64,000 bases of DNA. It comes from Tribonema minus. Lineage: Eukaryota; Sar; Xanthophyceae; Tribonematales; Tribonemataceae. The first letter of the stretch is position 1, and every line of letters starts with the position of its first letter. The DNA lies in contig JAFCMP010000516.1 in NCBI GenBank assembly GCA_017506865.1, positions 248,001 to 312,000 on the forward strand, in the 5' to 3' direction. The notes under the pieces are model-generated. The model ran no database searches. It was given only the letters and a program-made list of their open reading frames with translations, and had not been told where the DNA came from. The translations under genes and the position numbers were made by a program. Positions 1 through 11,651 of this stretch are shown one piece after another.

Positions 1-1258
1 TTTGTCAATGGCGACGGCGACAGCGCCGAGGTGAGGGCTGCCGCTATCAGAGTCAGCGCTCAACACGCAGGCGCAATGGTGACATCCAAAACTGCCGATG
101 CTGCGGCTTGACATTTGAAGAGTGCACTTGCACGAGAGTTGCACGTGTATGCACACACATGTGACATGTGTGCATGCACACACCCTGCTGCTGCTGCTGC
201 TGCTGCTGCCTTCTGCTGCTGACTGAGCAATGCTGCTGCCTGTGTCAGCGCTCATCGCAAGAAGCCACAACAAATACCAGCAGTTGAAACTTCTTGCTTG
301 GTGAGGCATCGGAACTGCGGTACTCTTTGCAATAGCCTCGAGCGTGAGTGCTAACCCCTGACCTCAACTCCAAATTCAGCAGCTTATGCAAATAGCCAAG
401 TACCATTATGCCGGCACGTCACTATCTCAGATGTTTCATTGCTCCACCCCCTTTGCTGAACAGAACGCGGCGCTGGTGGACACGTTTGGCGTGGACGGCA
501 TATGCTGCGGAACTTGACGCAACGGCCACAACGGCGCTACAGTAGTGCTAGCTCCTGACTTCAACTCCAACTTCAAGCACCACTTGCTGACACATCACAC
601 TCTCACCTGCCATGCACCTGCGATGCTTTACGCGCTGTGCCGAACAGAATGCGGCGCTGGTGGACGCCTTCCGCGTGGACGGCATACCTCACTTGGCGCT
701 CATCACGCCCAGGTATGTATGTATGTATCGACGACGTGCACGCAGATCATACCTACCCTATGTGTCATTTCGCCATATCACATGCACCCCGTCCCTGCTT
801 CACAAGTGTGATTTGTACGCGGAAGCCGCCCTTGCATTCCCTGAGGCGCTGTCATGAATCGTGAATTCTCCTTATGAATAAATTTGCGGCGAGTGTCAGC
901 GCCGCCATCGCACGCCCGCGCGCAACCTCAGTACCTACCTGCCTGCCGCGCATTGCTGTCCTTGAACAGCATGCCATTTCCGCTGGTGATTGCCACGGTG
1001 TCACCGCGCATTCACATGACTCTCTTGAGCTCTCTGTCTTTTGCACCATACTACTTTGAAGAAGAAGTATCCCTGATCCGCCTTCATGTGCTGTCTTCCA
1101 TAATTTGCAGGGGTGACGTGGAGACCGCGCTTGTGGGGAATGTTCCTAGAAAGGTCGTGCAAGCGGACCTGAACGCGCTGCTGTCGCGCCAGGACCTCCC
1201 GTACATGGGCTATGACGCTTTCGCCGGCGAGTCCCATGATATCAACGATCGTTTATAG
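1..1258 (+). CDS. HCF164: HCF164-like thylakoid thioredoxin, 3' part of gene
   Basis: The exons are 1-30 (entering from upstream), 648-712 and 1111-1258, with stop at 1256-1258. The spliced protein reads FVNGDGDSAE, then NAALVDAFRVDGIPHLAL, then a tail containing NVPRKVVQADLNALL and LPYMGYDA. This follows the end of plant HCF164, where a Val-x-Gly-Ile-Pro-His segment carries the cis-Pro loop of the thioredoxin fold and is followed by a glycine, an LPR/VPR segment and an IPYA-like tail. HCF164 is a membrane-anchored thioredoxin-like protein of the thylakoid lumen that passes reducing power needed for cytochrome b6f assembly. The CxxC active site would lie upstream of the window. Introns are GT-AG, phases 0 and 2. 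A TlpA/TxlA-type relative is the main alternative. The exons and the cis-Pro motif are seen; the role is inferred from the family. Confidence 0.82.
455..503 (+). repeat. Echo of HCF164-like exon 2 head
   Basis: This stretch in the first intron repeats the acceptor and first ~45 nt of the exon at 648 (gaacag followed by a copy of AALVDAFRVDGI with Ala-Phe-Arg changed to Thr-Phe-Gly). It lies about 190 nt upstream of the real exon, in the same orientation. It is the first instance of the exon-echo pattern seen throughout the window. Confidence 0.8.
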
Positions 1259-2365
1259 GTGGAAGCACCCCCTGCAGCACCACCCCCCCACAGCTCTGTA
1301 CACCCCTGCTGATGGTTAGAACACAAGGGGGTACACGGCTACATATTAGCACTACTGGCTCGGCTTTGAATGTTACACGAGCCGGTGGTAGCAAGGCCTA
1401 GTCATTGGTGGACCCCACACACACACCGCTCCGCCTACGCCTCCCGTCACGCATGCGCGTGCTTCAGGCCGTCTTGCCCATGCTGTCAAGCTTGGCCTGT
1501 GCATGGTGCAAGAGACGCTTCATGCTTGCGAGGGCGGAGTGCTGGTGTTCTGCCCAGCTGACGCCATGAGGTGTAGCAGTGATACTTGACGGATCAGCAT
1601 GAGATGGTTTCCAACCGCCGCCGCTGTGCAGCTCTGCTCAATCTCCGGTTTTTCCTGAGCAATGTGGTGTTGTCACACGGGAGGGTTCATAGCGGGTTGT
1701 CCACCAGCGTGCAGTTGGACGAGCGTGCTACGGCACCCGGGCGCCAGTTTTGTGCAGCTCGTCATGCATGCAAAGTCTGGCCCTTGCCAGCGCAACTGGC
1801 TGGGCTGCGCACTCCGCTTGTGCACAGGTGCACCCAGCGCGCGCATGGCTGTACGATGACCGGCCCTCATGGCGTCTCAATCAGCATAATGGATAATCAG
1901 CAATGTTGTCGACAATGCCATTACTCATCTTCATGGTTCTTGCGGCAGAAGAGGGCCCTGCTTTTGCGCCTCTGTGGCTGGATAATCAGCAATGTTAACT
2001 TGATATTGTCATTGTTCATTATCATCATGGTTATTGTGGGCAAAGAGAGCCCTGCTTGTGGGCCTCTATTTGCCGTTTGTGCTGCTTGATGCACACATTT
2101 TGTCTTGAGACTCTGACCAAAGTGTGAGGCATATGTCAACACCATAGAAGACTGAGCTTGAGCTGATGTCCGACTGTGTCAAGACGCACCTTTGAGAAAA
2201 ACAACAGCACAAAACATTGTCTTGATTCAGGAAAGCTTCCTGCGGATGACAAAACGAGAAGAGAAATTGGGAGGGCAATAAGAAACTTCAACTATATAGA
2301 CTGGAAGTTGAAGCTTCTATTTCAAACAGATCCTGCGTCGTGCTGTTCGCTCGACCTGCTGAATC
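1259..2365. other. Intergenic, with a two-copy tandem repeat
   Basis: No convincing gene is seen. A unit of about 90 nt starting GGATAATCAGCAATGTT occurs twice in tandem, at about 1891-1979 and 1980-2075, with substitutions between copies. The stretch probably contains the 3' UTR of the upstream gene and the promoter of the next. Confidence 0.6.
2293..2299 (+). promoter_or_regulatory. TATA-like box
   Basis: TATATAG lies about 67 bp upstream of the ATG at 2366, in an A/T-rich patch within otherwise GC-rich DNA. It is a plausible core promoter element for the plastid membrane protein gene; this is inferred from position and sequence only. Confidence 0.4.
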
Positions 2366-2992
2366 ATGGCGCCCGGATGCACTGCAGCCGCTGTAGTCCT
2401 GGCGAGTATTCTTGCCGGCACCGCTGTAGCGTTCGTGCCTGGTTCCACGACATCCGTAAACTCACTGCGCCCACAACAAAGATCTTGCGCTGATTCAGCG
2501 CCCTTCTCGCGGTGTGGCGCGGGTGCTACCTCGCGTGCTGCCTTGCATCGGCTTGCTGCCTCCAACGAGGATGAGCTCGTCGAGACCGTGACGCATGCGG
2601 ACACAGCAGCCGAACTGCTCCTACACCCCATCACCGACACGATCGGCTATCGAGTAGGACAGGCAGCATACGGCATCGCCTTCCTCGGCCTCATCGATGG
2701 AGGCTTCAGCGGGGATTGGGTGAAGTTTGGCTACATCAGCGAGGGCCTGGAAGGGCAGCTCAAACTGGCGGCCTATGTCATTGGCGCTGTGCATGTGGCA
2801 TCGGCGATTGCAGCTGCGAGACTGGCCTCCGGTAAGGGACAGAATGCGGCCATCGCTTTTGGCACTGGGCTGGTGACGGGACTGCTGGAGCTGGTGCGGG
2901 TGGCCGGCGTGTATGACGATGGCGTGAAGGCGAAGGCTGTGGAGGCGGCGGCAGTGGCCAACGGTGAGATCCTAATTCATGAGGTTGACTAA
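2366..2992 (+). CDS. Plastid-targeted multi-pass membrane protein, unknown family
   Basis: This is a single open frame of 208 residues. Residues 1-22 form a hydrophobic signal peptide ending in AGTAVA, directly followed by Phe (AVA|FVPG). The next ~45 residues are rich in Ser, Ala and Arg with few acids. This is the bipartite presequence with Phe at +1 used to reach complex red plastids in cryptophytes, haptophytes and heterokonts. The mature part has about three hydrophobic segments, near residues 95-115, 128-150 and 163-182. Codon use is GC-rich like the neighbouring exons. I do not recognise the mature domain. A possible donor (G|GTGAGA, at 2963) near the end means the last ten residues could instead be intron. 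Confidence 0.7.
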   Translation: MAPGCTAAAVVLASILAGTAVAFVPGSTTSVNSLRPQQRSCADSAPFSRCGAGATSRAALHRLAASNEDELVETVTHADTAAELLLHPITDTIGYRVGQAAYGIAFLGLIDGGFSGDWVKFGYISEGLEGQLKLAAYVIGAVHVASAIAAARLASGKGQNAAIAFGTGLVTGLLELVRVAGVYDDGVKAKAVEAAAVANGEILIHEVD

Positions 2993-4314
2993 TGCGAAAA
3001 TCAATTATGTGCCCATCTACTAGCAATGTGGTACAGAGTACATGTGTGTGACCTTCATGTTATGGTTTTGTTGGTACATTTTGAAGAGAGGCGCTTCAAG
3101 TTGCTTTCCGCAACAGAACAGTCGTTCATGGCACAAGTCTGCAGGGTGCATCGTCGCTTGGCCCTGTGCCACTGATATTGAATGATGCGCATGCGCGCGT
3201 GTTTTTTGATATATATGAGCTCATTAAGTACGGTAATTTTTTCATTTAAACACTATTTCATATTCAGCGGAGCTTATGGACCTGCTGCATCACATCAGTT
3301 GCGACATGATTGCTATGTCGTTCTCGTTCCTGAGCTGTGCATTGATGTTTGGCGATGACTGGAGGATGTTTAAGCACTGCAGACACTGCGGGATCGCTGT
3401 TGTATGCCAGTGCTTCTCAAGTGCATCTTTCCAAGATGAATGTATCTCAGATCGGCCTTAATTTTTGCCTATGTATGCTCAAATGCAGCTGAGCGCTGGC
3501 ACATGCTGTGGGGTGTGTATTGTCCCAAAGTAGATTTCTCAACAGCCAGCTTGTTTGGGAGTTCACATCGCGCTTATTTTCCCCTACTGGTGAAATACTG
3601 CATAGCCTGCGAGCACAATATCTAAGACCAGTCTTTGTCGCTCAGCATGATGGCAGAGCTCTAGCTCAAAGTGCAGTGGCGGGTAACAGTGGCGGAGCAA
3701 GAAAGTTGTACTGCAAATCAGGCACTTGATGAAAACGTCAATGCGCTGGATGTAAGTATTATTACATACTGTATTACTGCTACTGCTGCTGCAGCACTCC
3801 GTAAACTGCGGTTTTCGCTCATACATCGTGCTTGGCATTTCGTGCAAACACTGATGCTTCCTGACAAAGCTTGGCATGTTGAAGTTTGTACGGCGTGCGT
3901 ACCTGCATATCTGCAGTTGGTGTGGCAGACTTCATTCCTTACACTGTCAGACGTTGATGAGCATTGTCACTGAGTGCTGCGCCATTGAGTCAAATGATTT
4001 GTCTACATGTGTGTGTGTCAATAGATGCATTTGCATTCAAACGCGGTTTACCTGAGCTCGCGTGCGCCTTCAATGCACAACGCGCTGAGCAATTAAGCAT
4101 TGCAGTCCATCGCCAACGATTGAATCACCTGCACAACAGCTTTTTTCTCGGTTGTACACTGCACTTACAAAAGGAGTGTTACAGCAACCGGATCACTTGA
4201 ACGACTTGCTCAATCAAACGCTGCACTCACAAAAAGCGAGTCACACACATTATTAAGCTTGTCTGGTCTGACCCCCCTATCCCCCCTCCATGCCCAGACC
4301 TGCACAAACCCCCC
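2993..4314. other. Intergenic, no gene seen
   Basis: The composition is more A/T-rich than the exons. Only short frames without codon bias, domains or splice logic are present. It presumably holds the 3' UTR of the upstream gene and the promoter of the next. Confidence 0.5.
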
Positions 4315-6180
4315 ATGCAAACCCAGATCAACTCCCTCGAAATGGACACCACCAACAGCCCCACTGGCCTCATGCTCTCCACGAGCATTCGAGTAAAGGA
4401 GGGCGCGGAGGGGCCGATGAGGAACCTTCTCGAGGAACTTTCCGCAGAAGCGCGCGGCGCGCACGCCTCGACTGTCGCCACCATGGCCGTGAACCAGGAC
4501 CCGGAGGACCGGCGCGCGTTCTTCGTTCTGCAGCGCTTTCCCAGCATGCGCGCCATGTCGTCGTTCCAGACGAGCGCCGCGTTCAAGGTGAAGTTTGTGT
4601 GCTGTGACTTTGTGTGTTGAGCACTGCTGATGAAGCTGCCGGCCTGGTCGTGCAATAGGTGCTCTTGACACATCATATGTGTAATTTCAAGTTGACATGA
4701 GCGTCATGGCAACAGACCGTTCTGCTGCGCGTTTTGGTGCACAGGCGCGTCCCTGCAGCGCTTTTCTTGGCCGGATGATCATGACGTTAGGGTTAGTGTG
4801 CGTTAAACTAGGGTTAGGTTAGGGCTAAGGTTAGGTTAGCTGGACGGCCATGACATTGGCATGTCCCGTCGTGTAGACGTTGTGATTGCATTGATCAGTT
4901 GCGGTACGGCGCTGTACTGCATCGAGTACACTGTAGTACATTGTACCGTAGGCGACGCCTGTGAGACAGGCCTTCTACGGCGCTGCTTGAGAATGGGGTG
5001 ACCATCACCAGACGCTGTCATCGCACGATGGTCCTTGCAGTGCTGCGCTGTACTGTGGTGTAGTACATTGTACGTCTGCACATGCGCTGTACGCTTCTGC
5101 ACAAACCGCACCTGCATCCTTGTCAATGCATGCACACGCCTGCATCGGCCGTACTCACACCCCAAAGCTCTTGTGGTGAAAACTCTACCGACGCCGCTTC
5201 ACAGGCGCTGGCAGTTGTACTTGCTGACCTGACGTCTGTTTGTTATTTTCTTGTGCCAACAGAGCTTCACAACGGCGTCGGAGGCGCTGCTGGAGGAGCC
5301 CATGGGGCTGTACCTGGTGAACGAGCGCAGCGGCAAGATGACAGAACCGGTGTACCCCTTTGGACCGGGCGGGGAAGGAGGTCGCGATGATGCAGTCTAT
5401 TCGAGTCCAGCGAACCTCCAGGTAAGCTGCATGAAGTGGGTAGGCACCGGTTCAATCAGAAGCAGTGCTGCGCTCATTGGGGGAAAACTGGACTTCAAGC
5501 GTGCGGAATCCACAAGTGAAGTGTTTTGACTGGGGCTCAGACCATGCAAGGATGTACAGAGATGATATGAGAGTGCTCGGTATGAGAGCGTTCATAGTAT
5601 AGGAGCGATCCGTCGGCTGGACACACACAGATTGGTCGACGATGCTGCTCTTATATGGTGCCCAACGCCGCTCGCCGCTTCACGACTGATGCATGAACGG
5701 CGGCTATTTTGAAATAGTTTGACAACGCGAAAGCGTATCACAGCCAAAGCAGACGCCGCAAGCGCGTCAGCGCGGCTTATTCGAAGCCAACTTCAATCGA
5801 AGTCAACTTCAATTTACCGTTGCCGAGCAACCCTAGTTGATTACATCGAACCCTGTCACCATGGTTACGGTTAGGCTAGGGTTTGACCTAATCCTACTTG
5901 AGTATCATGACGATGTAAGAGCAATCAATGTGGTGAGGCTGAAGGGGACGGACCCGCTGGTAGCCCCTGTATGATAGAGGAGGGGAGGGCGGTGTCACAT
6001 CTCTCCCAATCTCAGCAGCAATATTTCTCTCACACTGTCCTGCTTCTACGGCAATGACAACGAGGCTCTGCAGATGTCTCACAATGTCGCCCCTGCTCTT
6101 TTGGCTTGTCCCATGCACAGGGGTCGCAATCGCGCGGCATGCGTGACATCAAGTCGCACTCCAAGGACCTGGTCGAGTGA
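4315..6180 (+). CDS. Small ABM-fold (antibiotic biosynthesis monooxygenase-like) protein
   Basis: Three exons are proposed: 4315-4587, 5263-5421 and 6121-6180, both introns in phase 0, giving 163 residues. Exon 1 has a beta-alpha-beta pattern typical of dimeric alpha-beta barrel (ABM) proteins: LSTSIRVKEGAEGPMRNLL, then RAFFVLQRFPSMRAMSSF and TSAAFK. These resemble the 'FVLLERFPS...H..SPHFK' block of the family. Exon 2 gives SFTTASEALLEEPMGLYLV and exon 3 a basic tail ending SKDLVE. Members are cofactor-free monooxygenases or quinol/heme-binding proteins, so the reaction cannot be named. An alternative start is 4342. Exon 3 rests only on frame, acceptor and stop. Telomere-like TTAGGG tracts sit in intron 1 (4783-4840) and, degenerate, in intron 2 near 5870. 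Confidence 0.62.
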
Positions 6181-7009
6181 GTGAGTCCTTGAGTGAGTCG
6201 CCAACGAACAGGGGACATCAACCGCGGCACTGCATATGGGCGCCTCTGCAGCTGAGGGTGGCAAGTGCCACCATTGCTAGGGCACCCGCCAGCCCCCCCT
6301 TCCAAGAAGCTTTTGAAAAGACTGCAGGTGGAACGTGGGGAGTGCGGCGGGGGACGGCGGGGGGGGTGGGGGGTGGGGGCTGATGGGGGACACGGTTGCG
6401 CGTTGCGCGTCTTTCGGGTGCACAACTTAACCATGTCAATGGCGCGCGCACTTTTCTCTCTTGAAGACCTCTGTGCCGCATCTACCATTGCGGGTGGCGG
6501 TATCACACAAGGGGGGGGAGAACGGTTTTTGAGTGAATGCTGCATCGCTTTGCAGTATGATAGGCTTTCTCAATATGATTTTTGACTGTAGGCAGTACAA
6601 TGTGACAGCTATCATCTCATGACAAGAGCTTGGTCCGCCTGGCCGTTTACTGCCGTCTCCATCGTGAGTTCCTCTCGTTGTGGGGGTGATGTGAATGCTG
6701 ATTGACAGCCAAGAAGGGGCTTGTGTGTCATGCACACAATGATGAAAGTGGGTGTTGTGTACAGGTCTGCAACTCGCAGCAGGTACGCATCGGACCGACA
6801 TTTCGAGTTTTCGTGAAACTCTTTTTTTTTTCGATCGCAAGTTGAACAATGATGAGAGCCTGAAAGGCCCGCACGTCAGGAGTAGTGCGTGGGCCAGGCT
6901 GGGCACAGCACACGGTTGCAAGCCTCAGTGGGCAACACCAGCGTCATTCAGCAGCATTCGGTGCCGCTGCAGCGTACACAGCAGCCACTACAGCTACTAG
7001 CGATCAGGC
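6181..7009. other. Intergenic, G-rich patch, no gene seen
   Basis: The stretch contains a G-run-rich patch at about 6335-6385 and a shorter one near 6510. I see no supported exon. It should include the promoter of the gene starting at 7010. Confidence 0.45.
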
Positions 7010-9574
7010 ATGTTATTGAGCTTACTGCAAGGGCTTACACTGGGCTATCGCCCTCGCTCTTTCCGCGTGGTGCGGTTGCTGCACGCCCTGCTGCTGCTGC
7101 AGTCAGCGTCTGACACCGTCAGGCGCAGCGCGGCGGACAGCGTTCATGCAGCCGACCCCAGGATGTACATATTGAAGGACTCAAGCGACGGGCTCTGCTT
7201 GGCAGCCAGCGGCCTGTTCGAGCTGTGCGCGTCGGCGTTCTGGTCTCTGCGAGAGCACGATGGTGTAGGCTTTCAACTCCTCAACTGGTTCGACAAGACG
7301 CAGTGCCTGCGCAAGCGCAGGTGGGGCAACAGGCTTGTCACCAGGGCATCAGGTTGCACTTCAGCGGGAGGCTGGGCTTTCGATGCCTCGGGCAGAGTGG
7401 TCTCTCTGACCGAGGGCGGTTCCAGCAGCAGCTGTATCAAGCGCGATGGCAACAAGGCGAGGGTGGGGCCCTGCTCGGGCCGCACGCACTTGGAGCTGGT
7501 GGAGGTATCGGCACCGGAACCACGTGTAACAGCTTCAACAGCACACGCACCAGTAGCGGCGGTCGAGCCACAGGCTGCCCCTGCGGTATCAGTACCCCCT
7601 GCCGTGGTGGACCGAGTCAGAGAACCCGAATCGGGCAGGCGCTTCCCCCGCCGGCTCTACGGAGGCGACAGCGGCCAGCGCGAGGAGACGCTGCTCGGCG
7701 GAGGCGTATTCACCATGTTTCACATCAACATTTACGGCGTGACCATGTACATCGACGCAGGGGCGGCAGCGGCAGCGCCGGCGCTGAGCGCGTTCAGGGG
7801 GATGGGCGCGGGGGAGATGCGAGATGCCGCGGTGTGGAGCGCGCTCATCGCCAGCAACGACTTCGACAAGTCCCTCGTCGTGCAACTGTCGCTGCCGGTG
7901 CCGACGTGGCAGGTCGTGGCTGCCATGCGCGACGAGTGGGACCTGAGCCAGCCGGAGCAGGTGAGGGTCTGTCTGCTGCGTGTGCGGCGCGTGCTCTTAC
8001 GGCATAGGCAGCGGCGGCGGCGGCGGCGTGCATGTCTGCAGTGTGCTGGTGAAGGCACAGAGCGCGGCGCAAATCGAGGAGCACCACACACTTCAACTCC
8101 AAGTACTCATGAGTACGTCAGCCTCATCACGCCGCATCCACAGAAGGCCCCTTTGCGGCACTTAGGTACTACACATCGGCTTTCACAATTACTGCAGGTG
8201 TGGTCCTTGTCCACCAAGGTTTCGTTTGAGATTCAGGAGGCATTGTGTTTAAGTTAGCCAGCACTGTGCGCACCACAAATGAAAACCTCGCACACATATT
8301 ATTGACCTCGTCGCCGCGTCTACCTCCATTGCAGGAGTTGCTCTCCGAGTCGGCGGCGCGTCACATGCACCGCAAGTGCTGCTCCATCGGCACGGAGCTG
8401 GCCTTCACGTCGCTGCGCGGCGGTGCCGACATGCAGATGTGGCTCAACGGCGAATTGGTGGAGACGCTCCACATGCAGGGACTCGCCAACTCCATCTTCC
8501 GCCAGGTATGGACGTGGTAGATATGACACTGTGAACTTCATCAAAGTTGATGTGGAGCTTGCTGAGATGCTGGACACAGTGAGGGTTGGGTTGGGGTTAG
8601 GGTTAGGGTTAGGGGCAGGTGGAGACGCTCCACATGCAGGGACGCGCCAGCTCCATCTTCCGCCAGGTGTGCTGAGCTGCTGTGCTGCCTGTGCCGTTGC
8701 AACTCAGTCGACTGAGTACTCAGGATGTACTTCGAAGTATGCACATTCAGGGACATGCTCATTTGAACGAGTTTTTCTGTGGAGCTCGCCATGATGCTCA
8801 CTGAATACGCGGAGCGCTGCCAGCTGCCGCATGGCACGAAGGCCACAGTCGGTATGGGGGCCCCCACTTGGTCACTGTGCTACAGTGGTGCACTCGTGCC
8901 ATGAGCCCGCACAGCTGTACTCGCATACGTCCGCCAGCAAGCAGCCACACTACAGAAGCACAGCCTTCAGCACGCACGGCAACAGCGCCAATCCATTCAC
9001 CTGCCACCCCTCCCTTTGCCCCCTTTTTCTTGTCGTCCACCCACAGCATTAATTTGGTTGTTACAGCATTGATTTGATTGTTGACATCGCATCACTGATC
9101 CCCCTCCCCCCCCCCCCCCCTCTCCCCCCCCCTCTGCAGTACCTCGGCGACTTCCCCGTGTCCCCCGGCCTCAAGACCACCGTCGTGGACGGCCTCGCAG
9201 CGCTGCTCAACCCGGCCACCCCCCGCGCCCTCCCCCTCTTCCCCCGCGCCACCGCCCCCCCCCCGCCGCCCCCCCGCTCCCCCCTCCCGCGCCAGCGCGG
9301 CGCCGCGGCAGTAGCGGCAGCCAAGACAGTGCTCAGCGGCTCTGCCAGCGGCAGCGGCGGCAGCAGCGCCGCCGTCGTCCGCGGCGCCGCCACCGCCGCG
9401 CAGCCGCAAGTGTTTGTCGAGAGCACGGCGCCGGTGGCGCAGTACCCCGCGGGCGTCGCGCTGTTTGCGCTGTCGTGCGCCGTCGCGTACATCTACGCGC
9501 TCGGCTACCGCACGGGGCCCGTCGCGGCGGCGGCGGCGAAGCGCGGCGTCCCCGTCGCCGTCGTCCGCGGCTAG
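7010..9574 (+). CDS. Beta-trefoil-like / chalcone-isomerase-like membrane protein
   Basis: The exons are 7010-7960, 8335-8505 and 9140-9574 (phase-0 introns; 518 residues). Residues 1-35 are hydrophobic and basic, possibly a signal. Residues ~50-165 look like a single ricin-type beta-trefoil-like unit (GLCLAASG, FQLLNWFDKTQCLRKRRWGN, SSSSCIKRDGN). Residues ~235-440 are a chalcone-isomerase-like domain: FTMFHINIYGVTMYIDAG, FDKSLVVQLSLPVPTW and, across the exon 2/3 join, FRQYLGDFPVSPGLK, the family's YLG-D-PVSP-K signature. CHI-like proteins bind fatty acids or, in plants, act in flavonoid synthesis; a fatty-acid-binding role is the more likely one in an alga. A C-terminal membrane helix (ALFALSCAVAYIYALGY) follows an Ala/Pro/Ser-rich linker. 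The start is uncertain. The fusion is the notable feature. Confidence 0.82.
8581..8668 (+). repeat. Telomere-like tract plus echo of CHI-like exon 2 tail
   Basis: A TTAGGG-type tract (8584-8619) is directly followed by a copy of the last ~45 nt of exon 2 with its donor (8625-8667). The copy differs at two codons (Leu to Arg and Asn to Ser). It lies in the same orientation within the intron that follows the real exon end at 8505. Confidence 0.85.
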
Positions 9575-11651
9575 CGCGCCGCGGCGGCGGCAGCGGCAGC
9601 GGCAGCAGCGACAGTGGCGGCGGCAGCGGCGGCGGGGATGGCAGCGAGTGGCAGTGGCAGCGGCGGCGGTGGCGATGCGTCGTTTTGCCAGTTGTGGTCG
9701 CCGAGAGACAAGCACTGTCAGCGGCGGCGGCAGCAGCAGTGGCAGCAGCGGCGGTACTGGCAGCAGCAGCGGCGGTCACAGAGGCAGGGGTAGGTATATG
9801 GATGGCTGTCGGGAGCAAATCGTGTACATATCAGGAGTCACCAGCGTGCAGCAGCAGTAGCACCTGGCGGAAAGTGGGCGCAAGTAGCTAGTTGGCAAGG
9901 GTCGGAAGGGGGGGGGGGCAGGGGAGGGCGCTTGCAGCGACAGCGGTGGCACTCGTTGTTCCCCGGGGAGCTGTACGCCACGGCGGCAGTCCCCCGTGTC
10001 TGTTCATGCGGTGATAGAGCGTGGCGGTGAATCGGTGATGCACACACACAGAGATCCGGTATGCGTACGGTACGGTTAGTTCCTCGTCCCGCGCAAGCGG
10101 ATGACGTAGCTGTGAGGGGAGTAGGGGGGTGGTGAAAGGGGGGCGGAGGGGGGGGGGGGGGGGACTCTGGTGTGCACGAACAACTTGGCGTGGCAAACTA
10201 CGAGTGCTGCAGAGCACTGCTGCTTTGGAGATGGTGGTCTGCATGGCCTTCACCGTGCAGACCGCCCAGTGTCGGCTAGCCGCCAGACACACGTGCACCG
10301 TCGGCGCGCGCTGCGCCGCTGCGCGAACTGGAGCGTCACTGCTGCAGTTTGTGCAAACTGCAACTTCAACTGTTGCAGTTTTCCGGTCGCGCGCGCGCCG
10401 CGGCCCGCTGCGCACTGCAGTTTGTGCTGCAAGTGCGCGCGCCCACAGCAGCTCACAATGCGATGGCGCACGCAACACAGCTTTTAGAATACATTTACAA
10501 TGACACACATGTATCACTAGACGCAACATTTAGAGGGGCAACACAGAGCAGCGTTGGGAAGTGGAGACTCCTGCACCCCACTATCCTTCCCCTTGTTCGC
10601 CTTTCTTGCGAACGGGGTGTGGGGGAAGGGCAAGTCAGGAACCCGCATTGTCTCATTTACGCGGGCGATGAATATATTTCATACGTTTCGTGTGCACACG
10701 CTGCTGCTTCTAAACCAGTTCTGTTGTCCTCTTCATCTTACGATGCCAGTGTAGACTGCAGATGGTGCTTTCAGCATGCTCTTGTGGTGCGATACTCTCT
10801 GTGTGCACTTTGTATGGCGTCACATCATGGTCAGGCAACGGGCACTTTGGTAGAAGTGCTTATCATCTGGCCTTGATCACTTCCGATGCAGCGAGTTGGT
10901 GAAATGTACTGTAATGATGTATGCTCGTTGGAACTGGCATGGCACACCACATCGTCACGGATACAAACGACGGTGCGCATGGCGCCTGTGTCTACTCCTA
11001 CCTGAAATCCTGGTGGCAGCATGCCCTGAGTTCAGTGAAGATGATCCTGAGCGCTGCATCAGGATACTACAGTAGGGTGTCCACTGAATGACTTCTTGAG
11101 TGTGTCCTGGTGCTTCTTGTGTGCTGTGTTTTTTAATTAATTCTAGCTCAGGGCGCGAAAGAGACCAGAGTGGATGTCCATGGACTGGCAACCAGAATCT
11201 ACATGTGTCTTCGTGAACAAATTCAAAGCCGCATTGCGCATTGCTGGTCACTTTCACACGACATCGCCATGCATATGGCATCGCCCCCCCCCTCGAAGTC
11301 CTTGTCCATCTGTCCCCCGGGATTCCGCTACGTGTGTCATAACATGCAAAGAGTATGCCATGCGAAGCGCTACCCACAGAGCTGAGCCTATGCGCTCCAG
11401 TGCTATGCCATTTAAGGCTACATGACTGGCTGCGCCGGGCACCGACATCATGATCGCATACTGAACTAGTCAGTGAGTTTAATGAGATCCAGGGTCCATC
11501 ATTCCAGGTTGAAATATTGTGCGTCGTCAGGGTCGTATTATTGACAGGACAAACATCAGAATAAACAGATTTATGAACTACTTCAAGTCCTATGGGAATA
11601 AAACTAGTGAAGTTTATTGTTCGCCAAAAACACAGAGCTGCGAGGGACATC
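9575..11651. other. Intergenic with low-complexity sequence and a palindrome
   Basis: Positions 9580-9785 are a GCA/GGC-rich simple repeat running on from the end of the CHI-like gene. A long G run lies at about 10145-10163. An inverted repeat with arms GCAGTTT and AAACTGC lies near 10347-10364. No frame here has domain-like or splice-consistent character. Confidence 0.5.

Noticed and set aside
1586-2089. 167-residue plus-strand frame
   Set aside because: Its second half is produced by a tandem repeat. It has no domain-like pattern, no splice support and poor codon bias compared with the neighbouring real exons.
9092-9891. Several long Ala/Arg/Ser-rich frames on both strands
   Set aside because: They are shadows of the GC-rich third exon of the CHI-like gene and the adjoining GCA/GGC repeat.
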